A stretch of DNA of 28,820 bases. Origin: HXMU1420-2 sp040830545 (GTDB lineage: Bacteria > Pseudomonadota > Alphaproteobacteria > Rhodobacterales > Rhodobacteraceae). The position numbers and the translations under genes were made by a program. The stretch covers positions 1 to 28,820 of the forward strand of contig JBFOMB010000212.1 of assembly GCA_040830545.1 (NCBI GenBank), in the 5' to 3' direction. Shown piece by piece: positions 14,622 to 22,223 of this stretch (position 1 is its first letter; each line of letters starts with the position of its first letter). A model generated the notes under the pieces. That model was not told where the DNA came from, ran no database searches, and saw only the letters and a program-made list of their open reading frames with translations.

Positions 14622-16214
14622 GTGATATTGTCCCGACTGCGCCCGGTTGCGCTTGGCCTGATGGTCGCTCTGCCCGTTCATTCTGCCTCTGCTCAGGGCA
14701 CCGAACCAGCAAGTTCCGAAATCGGCTTCTTCGACATTTTCAACTTCGAAACCATCGCCACCAGCATGATGCACACGGTGATGAGCACCATGCGGCTGTT
14801 TGCCGACATCCGCTATGAACAGATCAGCTTTGATCCGTTGGCGATGCGCCTTACCTTGCTGGACCTGGACGTGCGCCCGCACCTGCCCGGCTACGCACCG
14901 GATGCCTGCACCGTGACCGCCGCCCGTCTGAGCATGGCCGGTCAGCCGCTGGACCGCCCGGACGCCTCGCGCCTGCGTCTGGCCTTTGACGATGTGGATG
15001 TGGGCATGAACTGCTTGCCACCTGAGGTGCGCGGCATGGCCTTTGGCATTGGGTTGCAGGAGATCAAACTGCCCCGCTTGGACCTGGGCATTTATTATGA
15101 CTATGCCTCCGGCGGGGCAATCATGGAACTGTCGACGGACATCCAGAATGTCGCCGCGCTGGAGCTGTTTGTGGACGCGGACTACGTCAGCTTCCGCATG
15201 GACCCGGACACGGAGGAACCGCGTCTGGCTGTGGACCTGAACGCCGCTCACCTGACCGTGGATGACCGGGGGGCATGGGCATTGGCGGGACGGATCCTGC
15301 CACCGGACGTAACCAACGCCGAAGCCTTGCAGCAAATCGTTGCCGGAGCCGTGGCTGGGGTCATGTCCGAGGCAAACGGGCTGAACACACCTCAGCTGAG
15401 CGAAACCCAGCAGCGCTTCACCGCTGAGGCTGGCGCGGTCGCAAGTGGTGTCGCGTCGGGCAACACACGCGTTGTGGTGGCCACCGGCATCGAAGGCGGC
15501 GCGTTGCGTATTGACGAAGACACCTCGCGCGACTTCCAGGCACTTTTTGACGCGCTGAACCCAACGGTCAGCCACCACGCACCGCAATTGAACGCGGTGG
15601 TGCCAGTGGCCGAGTTGCAGGCCGCGCTGAACAGCGAGGTGCTGCCGGAAAATGCGCTGGAACTGGGTCGCGCGATGCTGACCGGGGTTGGCACGCCGCG
15701 GAACGTGAACCGGGCGCTCAACATGCTGGCCCGTGCTTCGCGCGGAAACGACGCCGAGGCCGCATATCTGGTGGCGGATGCCCTGGCAGAACGGGACCCG
15801 GAAACCGCCTATGGCCATGCCTTGCGCGCAGCCGCAAACAACATCCCCGGGGCGCTCGCGGTTCTGGACAAGGCCGAGCGTGGCACGTCCTATGAGGTCA
15901 TGATCGAGTTGCAGAACGAGGCGACACCGGGCGGTCCTGAACCGGACCTTTACAACTCTGCCCTCGCTATGCGTCAGGCCGCGCGGGCCTATATGAACGG
16001 CACTGGACGGTATCGGTCCTACCGGGCTGCGTATTACTGGGCCTCCATGGCCGCCGCGGCAGGCGATGCGTCCGGTGTGGCCATGCGCGACGAGATCGAG
16101 GAGTTGATGCGTGTGCGCGGAAATGCGAATGCCTGGGCCGAAGAAATCGAGAGCCTGGAAAACGGCGTTTTGCGCGACTGGATTGCTCAGGACATCCCGG
16201 CGCGGCTGCAATAA
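14622..16214 (+). CDS. Exported Sel1-like repeat protein of unknown function
   Basis: The protein has 530 residues. It begins with a signal peptide: the hydrophobic run PVALGLMVALPV and HSASAQ before the likely cut, so it is periplasmic or outer-membrane bound. The middle (about residues 30-290) is a mixed alpha/beta region I do not recognise, with pairs such as LDLDVRPHLPGY. The C-terminal 190 residues contain helical Sel1/TPR-like repeats: VGTPRNVNRALNMLARASRGNDAEAAY near 350 and GTGRYRSYRAAYYWASMAAAAGD near 460. Sel1 repeats usually mediate protein-protein contacts. GTG at 14622 or TTG at 14616 could be the start; AAGGA (14607-14611) serves either. It sits between pgk and the aldolase gene, but nothing shows a metabolic role. 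Confidence 0.8.
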   Translation: MILSRLRPVALGLMVALPVHSASAQGTEPASSEIGFFDIFNFETIATSMMHTVMSTMRLFADIRYEQISFDPLAMRLTLLDLDVRPHLPGYAPDACTVTAARLSMAGQPLDRPDASRLRLAFDDVDVGMNCLPPEVRGMAFGIGLQEIKLPRLDLGIYYDYASGGAIMELSTDIQNVAALELFVDADYVSFRMDPDTEEPRLAVDLNAAHLTVDDRGAWALAGRILPPDVTNAEALQQIVAGAVAGVMSEANGLNTPQLSETQQRFTAEAGAVASGVASGNTRVVVATGIEGGALRIDEDTSRDFQALFDALNPTVSHHAPQLNAVVPVAELQAALNSEVLPENALELGRAMLTGVGTPRNVNRALNMLARASRGNDAEAAYLVADALAERDPETAYGHALRAAANNIPGALAVLDKAERGTSYEVMIELQNEATPGGPEPDLYNSALAMRQAARAYMNGTGRYRSYRAAYYWASMAAAAGDASGVAMRDEIEELMRVRGNANAWAEEIESLENGVLRDWIAQDIPARLQ

Positions 16215-16253
16215 GTCGCTTTGGAAGGCCGTTAGCGCCACCAGCAATTGCAA

Positions 16254-16320
16254 GGGCAACGCCCCTGCCCTAGAACCGGGCGCAACAGCGCCCGGGCCTG
16301 CGCCCGGCGGACACATTTTT
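16254..16320 (+). promoter_or_regulatory. Run of alternative hairpins upstream of the aldolase gene
   Basis: Three hairpins can form: GGGC/GCCC around AAC (16254-16264); CCGGGCGC/GCGCCCGG around AACA (16276-16295); and CCGGGC/GCCCGG around CTGC (16292-16307). The last two share 16292-16295 and cannot form together. Five T residues follow at 16316-16320. The block could end the Sel1-protein transcript or regulate the aldolase leader. Confidence 0.5.
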
Positions 16321-16335
16321 CCAAAGGGGCTTTCC

Positions 16336-17226
16336 ATGAACCAGGAACAGGCAGACAAGATTCGCACGGGCAACGGCTTTGTCGCGGCGCTGGACCAGAG
16401 CGGCGGGTCGACCCCCAAGGCACTGGGTCTTTACGGGCTGGACGAAAGCGCGTGGTCCTCTGACGACGAAATGTTCGGTCTGATCCACCAGATGCGCGCT
16501 CGCATCGTGCAGAGCCCATCGTTCACCGGGGACAAGATCGTTGGCGCAATCTTGTTTGAAAAGACCATGGATGGGGACATCGGTGGCAAACCAACCGGTG
16601 ACTTCCTGTGGGAAGACAAAGGCGTGGTGCCCTTCCTGAAGGTCGACAAGGGTCTGGCCGACGAGGAAGACGGCGTGCGCCTGATGAAGCCGATGCCGGA
16701 ACTGGATGATCTGCTGAAGAAGGCTGTGTCCAAGAACATCTTTGGCACCAAGATGCGCTCGGTCGTTGACGCGGCCTCCCCCACCGGGATTGCAACCAAC
16801 GTCGCGCAACAGTTCGAAATCGGCAAACGCATCCTGGGCCACGGGCTGATCCCGATCATTGAGCCTGAAGTGACCATTTCCATCGCAGACAAGGCCGAGG
16901 CCGAAGACATCTTGCGCGATGAAATCGCAAACCAACTGGATCAGTTGGGGGACGGCGTTGAAGTCATGCTGAAGCTGACCCTGCCCGAAGCCGCCAACCA
17001 CTACAAACCGCTGATCGACCACAAGGGCGTGATGAAAGTTGTCGCGCTCTCTGGCGGCTACAACCGCGAAGAGGCCAACGCACGTCTGGCCCAGAACGCC
17101 GGCATGATCGCCAGCTTCTCCCGCGCGCTGTCCGAGGGCCTGAGCGCGCAGCAAAGCGAAGCCGAATTCGACGCCGCCCTGGCCGCCAGCGTCAGCAGCA
17201 TCTACAACGCCTCGGTCGCAGGCTAA
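16336..17226 (+). CDS. Class I fructose-bisphosphate aldolase
   Basis: A 296-residue Schiff-base aldolase that reversibly splits fructose 1,6-bisphosphate into glyceraldehyde 3-phosphate and dihydroxyacetone phosphate. The N-terminal GFVAALDQSGGSTPKAL block, RIVQSPSFTGDKIVGAILFEKTM, PIIEPEVTI and VMLKLTLPE match the bacterial class I aldolases of about 296 residues; the lysine of MLKLTLP is the probable Schiff-base residue. No zinc-binding histidine pattern of class II enzymes is present. The ATG at 16336 has AAAGGGG just upstream. It lies two genes after pgk, consistent with a glycolytic or gluconeogenic grouping. The leader carries alternative hairpins. Confidence 0.94.
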   Translation: MNQEQADKIRTGNGFVAALDQSGGSTPKALGLYGLDESAWSSDDEMFGLIHQMRARIVQSPSFTGDKIVGAILFEKTMDGDIGGKPTGDFLWEDKGVVPFLKVDKGLADEEDGVRLMKPMPELDDLLKKAVSKNIFGTKMRSVVDAASPTGIATNVAQQFEIGKRILGHGLIPIIEPEVTISIADKAEAEDILRDEIANQLDQLGDGVEVMLKLTLPEAANHYKPLIDHKGVMKVVALSGGYNREEANARLAQNAGMIASFSRALSEGLSAQQSEAEFDAALAASVSSIYNASVAG

Positions 17227-17334
17227 GGCAAGACCTAAGCTGCGAAATCCAACGTCAGGGATTCACAAGACGAATCGCCTGTGTCATAAACATCTTCAAG
17301 GCGTCGGAACAGGCGCTTTGGAGACGAGGCAGAC

Positions 17335-17631
17335 ATGCGTTCCAATCGACCGGGTTTTGGTCCCCTGATCTTTTTCGCGGTGGCGTTCGCGCTGAGCGTC
17401 TATTTCACTTTTGCCGCCGTGCAGGGGGATTTTGGCCTGTTCCGCCGGGTCGAGATCGAGGCCGAGCGCGAGGCGCTGACACGCGACCTGGCCGTACTGC
17501 AGGATCAGATCGACGAAATGGAAAACCTGACCCGCCGCCTGTCCGACGGGTATCTGGATTTGGACTTGCTGGACCAACAGGCGCGCGAGGTGCTTGGCAT
17601 GCTGCGCGCGGACGAGATTGTGATCCACTGA
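17335..17631 (+). CDS. ftsB: FtsB/DivIC-type cell-division protein
   Basis: A 98-residue bitopic inner-membrane protein. A short cytoplasmic start (MRSNRPGF) is followed by one transmembrane helix at about residues 9-28 (GPLIFFAVAFALSVYFTFAAV), then a periplasmic coiled coil at about 38-72 (EIEAEREALTRDLAVLQDQIDEMENLTRRL). The C-terminal segment contains the family pattern DLLDQQAREVLGMLRADEIVI. FtsB forms a complex with FtsL and FtsQ and helps activate septal peptidoglycan synthesis. The ATG at 17335 gives the usual length. It sits upstream of the pdh genes, a position often seen for ftsB in alphaproteobacteria. Small septum-initiator proteins vary widely, so the assignment rests on topology and this pattern. 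Confidence 0.87.
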   Translation: MRSNRPGFGPLIFFAVAFALSVYFTFAAVQGDFGLFRRVEIEAEREALTRDLAVLQDQIDEMENLTRRLSDGYLDLDLLDQQAREVLGMLRADEIVIH

Positions 17632-17766
17632 CGGTTGGAGCCCGCGCACAATCGCTTCCACCTTTTTGTCGGGAACTGACGACTACGCGGGAACGTATTC
17701 TCTCACCTTTTGCCAAAACTTCTGGCAGCATGGGGTCAAGCGCAACACCAGCAAAGGACCCACCCC

Positions 17767-18336
17767 ATGAAAACCACAATTCTCGGCGGTCTTCTATTCC
17801 TTGTGCCCCTTGCAATTATCGCCATCGTTCTTGGCAAAGCGTTCCAGATCAGCATGCTGATCGCTAAACCGATTGATCAGGTTGTTCCAATCCACACGGT
17901 TGCCGGTATCGCCTTTATCAACGTGATCGCTGTTCTTCTGATCCTCGCCCTCTGCTTTCTCGCTGGACTTGCAGCCCAACGCGGTTGGATGTCATCGCGC
18001 GTGCAGGCGCTCGACGGGCTGCTGATCGATGCCATCCCGGGATATGCGGTCGCCAAAGGCATGATCGGTAGCGTCGCGAAAGAGGAGGATGTGGCCAGCG
18101 TCCTCAAGCCGGTTTTCGTGCGATTTGACGATTATGAACAGATCGCGTTTGAAATCGAACGCGACGACTCCAGCGCTGTGATATTCCTTCCCGGAGCGCC
18201 CTCGACATGGTCCGGATCAACCGTGATCGTAGATGTATCCCGTGTAACAATGCTCAACGTGCCCACACACCAGGCCGTCAAACTGATGCGTTTGTTGGGA
18301 CGCGGATCGCTTGCGTTGAAGCCCGCAGAAAGCTGA
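17767..18336 (+). CDS. DUF502-family membrane protein
   Basis: A 189-residue inner-membrane protein. Two hydrophobic segments are clear: residues 4-24 (TILGGLLFLVPLAIIAIVLGK) and about 47-70 (IAFINVIAVLLILALCFLAGL). The soluble C-terminal part contains FVRFDDYEQIAFEIE, FLPGAPSTWSGSTVIVDV and NVPTHQAVKLMRLLGRGS, which match the DUF502 layout, where a PS/TP...SG...V pattern precedes a V-P-hydrophobic stretch. The function of DUF502 is unknown. AAAGGA 9 bases before the ATG is a good ribosome-binding site. It lies between ftsB and pdhA in the same direction, but the 135-base and 113-base gaps suggest separate transcription. Confidence 0.72.
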   Translation: MKTTILGGLLFLVPLAIIAIVLGKAFQISMLIAKPIDQVVPIHTVAGIAFINVIAVLLILALCFLAGLAAQRGWMSSRVQALDGLLIDAIPGYAVAKGMIGSVAKEEDVASVLKPVFVRFDDYEQIAFEIERDDSSAVIFLPGAPSTWSGSTVIVDVSRVTMLNVPTHQAVKLMRLLGRGSLALKPAES

Positions 18337-18403
18337 CCCGCGCCCAGGCCACTGCACCCAAGGCAACTTAGCGCTCGCACTGCGCCACGATTCGGTGTAG
18401 TTG

Positions 18404-18423
18404 ATAGTTTAACGCTAAACTAT
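18404..18423. promoter_or_regulatory. Palindromic operator upstream of pdhA
   Basis: ATAGTTTA (18404-18411) and TAAACTAT (18416-18423) are perfect inverted repeats around ACGC, giving a CG-centred palindrome 26 bases before the pdhA start and just ahead of its ribosome-binding site. CG-centred palindromes of this size are typical of LacI-family sites. A site here would place a repressor over or just downstream of the promoter of pdhABC. No regulator gene is adjacent. Confidence 0.6.
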
Positions 18424-18449
18424 TTTCTGCCAGCAGGAGGTTACGCCCC

Positions 18450-19439
18450 ATGGCCGCGCGCAAAACCACCAAGAAACCCAATGTCTCAGCAGAGGAATTG
18501 TCCGCGTATTACCGTGACATGCTGCTGATCCGGAGATTCGAGGAAAAGGCCGGGCAACTCTACGGCATGGGCCTGATCGGCGGGTTCTGTCACCTCTATA
18601 TCGGGCAAGAGGCGGTGGTCGTCGGGCTGGAAGCTGCGGCCGAAGAAGGCGACAAGCGCATAACATCCTACCGGGATCACGGGCACATGTTGGCCTGCGG
18701 TATGGACCCGGGCGGTGTCATGGCAGAACTGACAGGCCGTGAAGGGGGCTTGAGCAAGGGCAAAGGTGGGTCCATGCACATGTTCTCCAAAGAAAAACAC
18801 TTCTACGGCGGGCATGGTATCGTGGGCGCGCAGGTGCCTTTAGGCGCTGGGTTGGCCTTTGCGGACAAGTACAAGGAAAACGGGCGCGTAACGTTCACCT
18901 ACTTCGGGGACGGCGCAGCAAACCAGGGCCAGGTTTACGAGACCTTCAACATGGCAGCTCTCTGGGACCTGCCGGTCATCTTTGTGATCGAGAACAACCA
19001 ATATGCCATGGGCACGGCGCAAACCCGTTCCACCTCCACCCCCGACCTGTGGACACGCGGCGCGGCCTTTGGCATCGCAGGCGAAGCCGTGGACGGGATG
19101 GACGTGTTGGCCGTGAAGGCCGCAGGGGAAAAGGCTGTCGCCCACTGCCGCGCGGGCAAAGGCCCCTACATTCTGGAGGTCAAAACTTATCGCTATCGCG
19201 GCCATTCGATGTCCGATCCGGCCAAGTACCGCACACGCGAAGAGGTACAGAAAGTGCGCGAGGAAAAGGACGCCATAGAACATGTGCGTGACCTGCTGCT
19301 GCAAGGTGGCCATGCGACCGAGGACGAATTGAAAGCGATCGACAAAGAGATCAAGAGCATCGTCAACAAGGCTGCTGACTTCTCGCGCGAAAGCCCGGAA
19401 CCATCGGTCGAGGAACTCTGGACCGACATTTACGCCTGA
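18450..19439 (+). CDS. pdhA: Pyruvate dehydrogenase E1 component, alpha subunit
   Basis: A 329-residue subunit of the alpha2beta2 E1 enzyme that decarboxylates pyruvate on thiamine diphosphate. The cofactor and magnesium motif runs from GDGAANQG (153-160) to IENN (180-183). The N-terminal block LLIRRFEEKAGQLYGMG and the phosphorylation-loop-like YRYRGHSMSDPAKYRTREE are typical of pyruvate-specific E1-alpha proteins of mitochondria and alphaproteobacteria. GCAGGAGG lies 10 bases before the ATG. pdhB follows after 16 bases and pdhC after that, forming the complete E1 and E2 set. A perfect CG-centred palindrome lies immediately upstream and is the likely control site of the operon. The E3 (dihydrolipoyl dehydrogenase) gene is not in this window. 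Confidence 0.97.
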   Translation: MAARKTTKKPNVSAEELSAYYRDMLLIRRFEEKAGQLYGMGLIGGFCHLYIGQEAVVVGLEAAAEEGDKRITSYRDHGHMLACGMDPGGVMAELTGREGGLSKGKGGSMHMFSKEKHFYGGHGIVGAQVPLGAGLAFADKYKENGRVTFTYFGDGAANQGQVYETFNMAALWDLPVIFVIENNQYAMGTAQTRSTSTPDLWTRGAAFGIAGEAVDGMDVLAVKAAGEKAVAHCRAGKGPYILEVKTYRYRGHSMSDPAKYRTREEVQKVREEKDAIEHVRDLLLQGGHATEDELKAIDKEIKSIVNKAADFSRESPEPSVEELWTDIYA

Positions 19440-19455
19440 GGGGGAGACCTGAGAT

Positions 19456-20817
19456 ATGGCAATTGAAATTCTGATGCCCGCCCTCTCTCCGACGATGGAA
19501 GAAGGCACACTGGCCAAATGGCTCGTCAAGGAAGGGGACAGCGTCGCCTCGGGCGACATTCTGGCCGAGATTGAAACCGACAAAGCAACGATGGAGTTCG
19601 AAGCCGTCGATGAAGGCGTGATGGGCAAGATCTTGATCGCGGAAGGCCCCGAAGGGGTCAAGGTCAACACCGCCATTGCCGTGCTGTTGGAAGACGGCGA
19701 CAGCGCGGACGATCTGCCCGATACCTCATCGGTCGCGGCCGCTCCCTCCTCGGCAGAGCCGACCCCGGTGGCAGCCGCTCCTGCCCCTGCGGCTCCGGAC
19801 ACAGACACCAGTCCAGACTGGCCCGAAGGCACCACCATGAAACAGCAAACCGTACGCGAGGCCTTGCGAGACGCCATGGCCGAAGAAATGCGCGGCGACG
19901 ATACAGTGTACCTGATGGGTGAAGAGGTCGCGGAGTATCAGGGTGCCTACAAGGTCAGCCAAGGGCTGCTGGATGAATTCGGATCGAAACGCGTGATCGA
20001 TACGCCCATCACGGAACATGGCTTTGCCGGGATCGCGGTAGGCGCGGCCTTTGGCGGGTTGAAGCCGATTGTCGAGTTCATGACATTCAACTTCGCAATG
20101 CAGGCCATTGACCAGATCATCAACTCTGCCGCCAAGACGCTTTATATGTCGGGTGGCCAGATGGGCGCACCGATGGTGTTCCGTGGCCCGAACGGCGCGG
20201 CAGCCCGCGTAGGCGCCCAGCACAGCCAGGATTACGCTGCGTGGTACATGCATATTCCAGGGCTGAAAGTTGTGATGCCCTACAGCGCCTCTGACGCCAA
20301 AGGCCTGCTGAAAACCGCAATCCGCGATCCGAACCCGGTCGTGTTTCTGGAAAACGAAATCCTCTATGGTCGCGCCTTTGACGTGCCGGATGTGGAGGAC
20401 TTTACGGTCCCCTTCGGCAAGGCGCGGGTCTGGCGTGAAGGTACGGACGTGACGCTGGTCAGCTTTGGCATCGGCATGCAATATGCATTGGAAGCCGCTG
20501 ACAAATTGGCCGAAGAAGGCATCAGCGCCGAGGTGATCGACCTGCGCACATTGCGACCCATGGACACCGGAACGATCATCAAATCGGTGATGAAAACCAA
20601 TCGCTGCGTCACCATCGAAGAAGGCTGGCCGCGCGCGAGTGTGGGCAGCTACATTTCGTCCGTTCTGATGCAGGAGGCGTTCGACTGGCTCGATGCGCCG
20701 GTGATCAACTGCACGGGCAAGGATGTACCGATGCCCTATGCCGCCAACCTCGAAAAACTTGCGCTGGTCACCACCGACGAGGTGATTGCCGCCGTGAAAC
20801 AGGTGACCTACCGCTAA
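19456..20817 (+). CDS. pdhB: Pyruvate dehydrogenase E1 component, beta subunit with N-terminal lipoyl domain
   Basis: A 453-residue fusion. Residues 1-80 are a lipoyl domain with the attachment lysine at Lys43 in IETDKATMEF. Residues about 90-122 are an Ala/Pro-rich flexible linker. From about residue 128 (MKQQTVREALRDAM) the chain is a standard E1-beta, with LMGEEVAEYQGAYKVSQGL, DTPITEHGFAGIAVGAA and EGWPRASVGSYI. A lipoyl domain on E1-beta is characteristic of alphaproteobacteria and adds a second acyl-carrying arm to the complex beside that of E2. It starts 16 bases after pdhA, with GGGGAGA as ribosome-binding site. Its first 45 residues are nearly identical to those of pdhC, which points to domain duplication between the two genes. 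Confidence 0.97.
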   Translation: MAIEILMPALSPTMEEGTLAKWLVKEGDSVASGDILAEIETDKATMEFEAVDEGVMGKILIAEGPEGVKVNTAIAVLLEDGDSADDLPDTSSVAAAPSSAEPTPVAAAPAPAAPDTDTSPDWPEGTTMKQQTVREALRDAMAEEMRGDDTVYLMGEEVAEYQGAYKVSQGLLDEFGSKRVIDTPITEHGFAGIAVGAAFGGLKPIVEFMTFNFAMQAIDQIINSAAKTLYMSGGQMGAPMVFRGPNGAAARVGAQHSQDYAAWYMHIPGLKVVMPYSASDAKGLLKTAIRDPNPVVFLENEILYGRAFDVPDVEDFTVPFGKARVWREGTDVTLVSFGIGMQYALEAADKLAEEGISAEVIDLRTLRPMDTGTIIKSVMKTNRCVTIEEGWPRASVGSYISSVLMQEAFDWLDAPVINCTGKDVPMPYAANLEKLALVTTDEVIAAVKQVTYR

Positions 20818-20844
20818 CCCCTTCTTCTTGGATACAATACTCCG

Positions 20845-20874
20845 GGGAGCGCGAGGGGTTGGCCCCTCGCTCCC
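20845..20874 (+). repeat. GC-rich stem-loop between pdhB and pdhC
   Basis: GGGAGC plus GAGGGG on the left and CCCCTCGCTCCC on the right pair over 12 bp with a 2-base bulge around a TTGG loop. It lies 27 bases after the pdhB stop and 24 bases before the pdhC start, with no T run. An intercistronic mRNA-stabilising or partial-terminator role is more likely than full termination. Confidence 0.65.
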
Positions 20875-20898
20875 GCCCTCTCAAAAGGGAACCAACAG

Positions 20899-22182
20899 AT
20901 GCCGACAGAAATCCTGATGCCCGCCCTCTCTCCAACCATGGAGGAAGGCACGCTTTCCAAATGGCTGGTGAAGGAGGGTGATACTGTCTCCTCCGGCGAC
21001 CTGCTGGCCGAGATTGAAACCGATAAGGCCACAATGGAGTTCGAGGCTGTGGACGAGGGCACGGTCGGTAAACTGCTGATCGCTGAGGGTACTGAGGGTG
21101 TGAAGGTCAACAGCGCGATTGCCGTGTTGCTGGAAGACGGCGAAAGCGCAAGCGACATTGCTGCCCCCTCATCGGTCGCGGACGCGCCCTCTTCGGTGAG
21201 CCCAGCGAAGACGCCAGCGCCAGCGCCGGATGAGCGGCCCGCCGCCACCCCCGCGCCGATTTCAGCGTCTGGGGACCGCATCTTTGCATCACCGCTTGCG
21301 AGGCGCATCGCGGCACAAAAGGGCCTCGACCTTTCCCAAGTCACCGGCTCTGGCCCACATGGCCGAATTGTAAAGGCCGACGTTGAGGCAGCAACAACCG
21401 CACCTGCCCCTGCTCCATCTGCGACACCCGCGCCACCGGCCCCGGCAACGGGTCCAGCACCAGATGCCATCGCTAAAATATATGCCGATCGCGACTACGA
21501 GGATATCCCGCTGGACGGCATGCGCAAAACCATCGCCGCGCGCCTGACCGAAGCCAAACAGACTATCCCGCATTTCTACCTGCGCCGCGATATAAAGCTC
21601 GACGCGCTGCTGAAATTTCGGGTTGAGTTGAACAAACAATTGGAACCGCGCGGCGTCAAACTCAGCGTCAATGATTTCATCATCAAGGCTTGCGCCCTCG
21701 CCCTGCAATCCGTCCCGGCAGCAAATGCCGTCTGGGGCGGCGACCGCATCCTGCAACTCAAACCCTCGGACGTAGCTGTTGCCGTGGCCATTGAAGGCGG
21801 GTTGTTCACGCCGGTGCTGAAGGATGCTGACATGAAGTCGCTCTCGACCCTTTCCACCGAGATGAAGGACCTCGCCGCCCGTGCCCGCGAACGCAAACTG
21901 GCACCGCATGAATACCAGGGCGGCAGCTTTGCCATCTCAAACCTTGGCATGTTTGGCATCGACAATTTCGACGCGGTCATCAACCCACCGCATGGTGCGA
22001 TCCTGGCCGTGGGCGCGGGGGTTAAGAAACCGGTAGTTGGTGCAGATGGAGAGCTGACCGTCGCCACGGTCATGTCCGTCACACTGTCCGTGGATCACCG
22101 GGTGATCGACGGGGCACTTGGCGCAGAGCTGTTGCAGGCCATCGTCGATAATCTGGAAAGCCCTATGGTGATGCTGGCCTGA
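20899..22182 (+). CDS. pdhC: Pyruvate dehydrogenase E2 component (dihydrolipoamide acetyltransferase)
   Basis: A 427-residue core subunit that transfers the acetyl group from lipoamide to coenzyme A. The order is one lipoyl domain (1-80, Lys43 in IETDKATMEF), an Ala/Pro linker, a peripheral-subunit-binding domain (about 130-165, FASPLARRIAAQKGLDLSQVTGSG), a second Ala/Pro linker, and the catalytic domain from about 195. SVDHRVIDGA near the end supplies the catalytic His400 and Asp404. The single lipoyl domain agrees with the extra one carried by E1-beta. It ends the pdh operon and meets the convergent cysK gene after 41 bases; a GC-rich imperfect hairpin around 22190-22215 may act as terminator. 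Confidence 0.97.
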   Translation: MPTEILMPALSPTMEEGTLSKWLVKEGDTVSSGDLLAEIETDKATMEFEAVDEGTVGKLLIAEGTEGVKVNSAIAVLLEDGESASDIAAPSSVADAPSSVSPAKTPAPAPDERPAATPAPISASGDRIFASPLARRIAAQKGLDLSQVTGSGPHGRIVKADVEAATTAPAPAPSATPAPPAPATGPAPDAIAKIYADRDYEDIPLDGMRKTIAARLTEAKQTIPHFYLRRDIKLDALLKFRVELNKQLEPRGVKLSVNDFIIKACALALQSVPAANAVWGGDRILQLKPSDVAVAVAIEGGLFTPVLKDADMKSLSTLSTEMKDLAARARERKLAPHEYQGGSFAISNLGMFGIDNFDAVINPPHGAILAVGAGVKKPVVGADGELTVATVMSVTLSVDHRVIDGALGAELLQAIVDNLESPMVMLA

Positions 22183-22223
22183 GCCAGTCACCGGCCGGGC
22201 CACAACGGACCCCGCCGGAAACC

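Noticed and set aside
14289..16418. Minus-strand open frame of 709 codons
   Set aside because: It is antisense to pgk's end and the Sel1-repeat gene, is low in recognisable motifs, and passes through the palindromic repeat.
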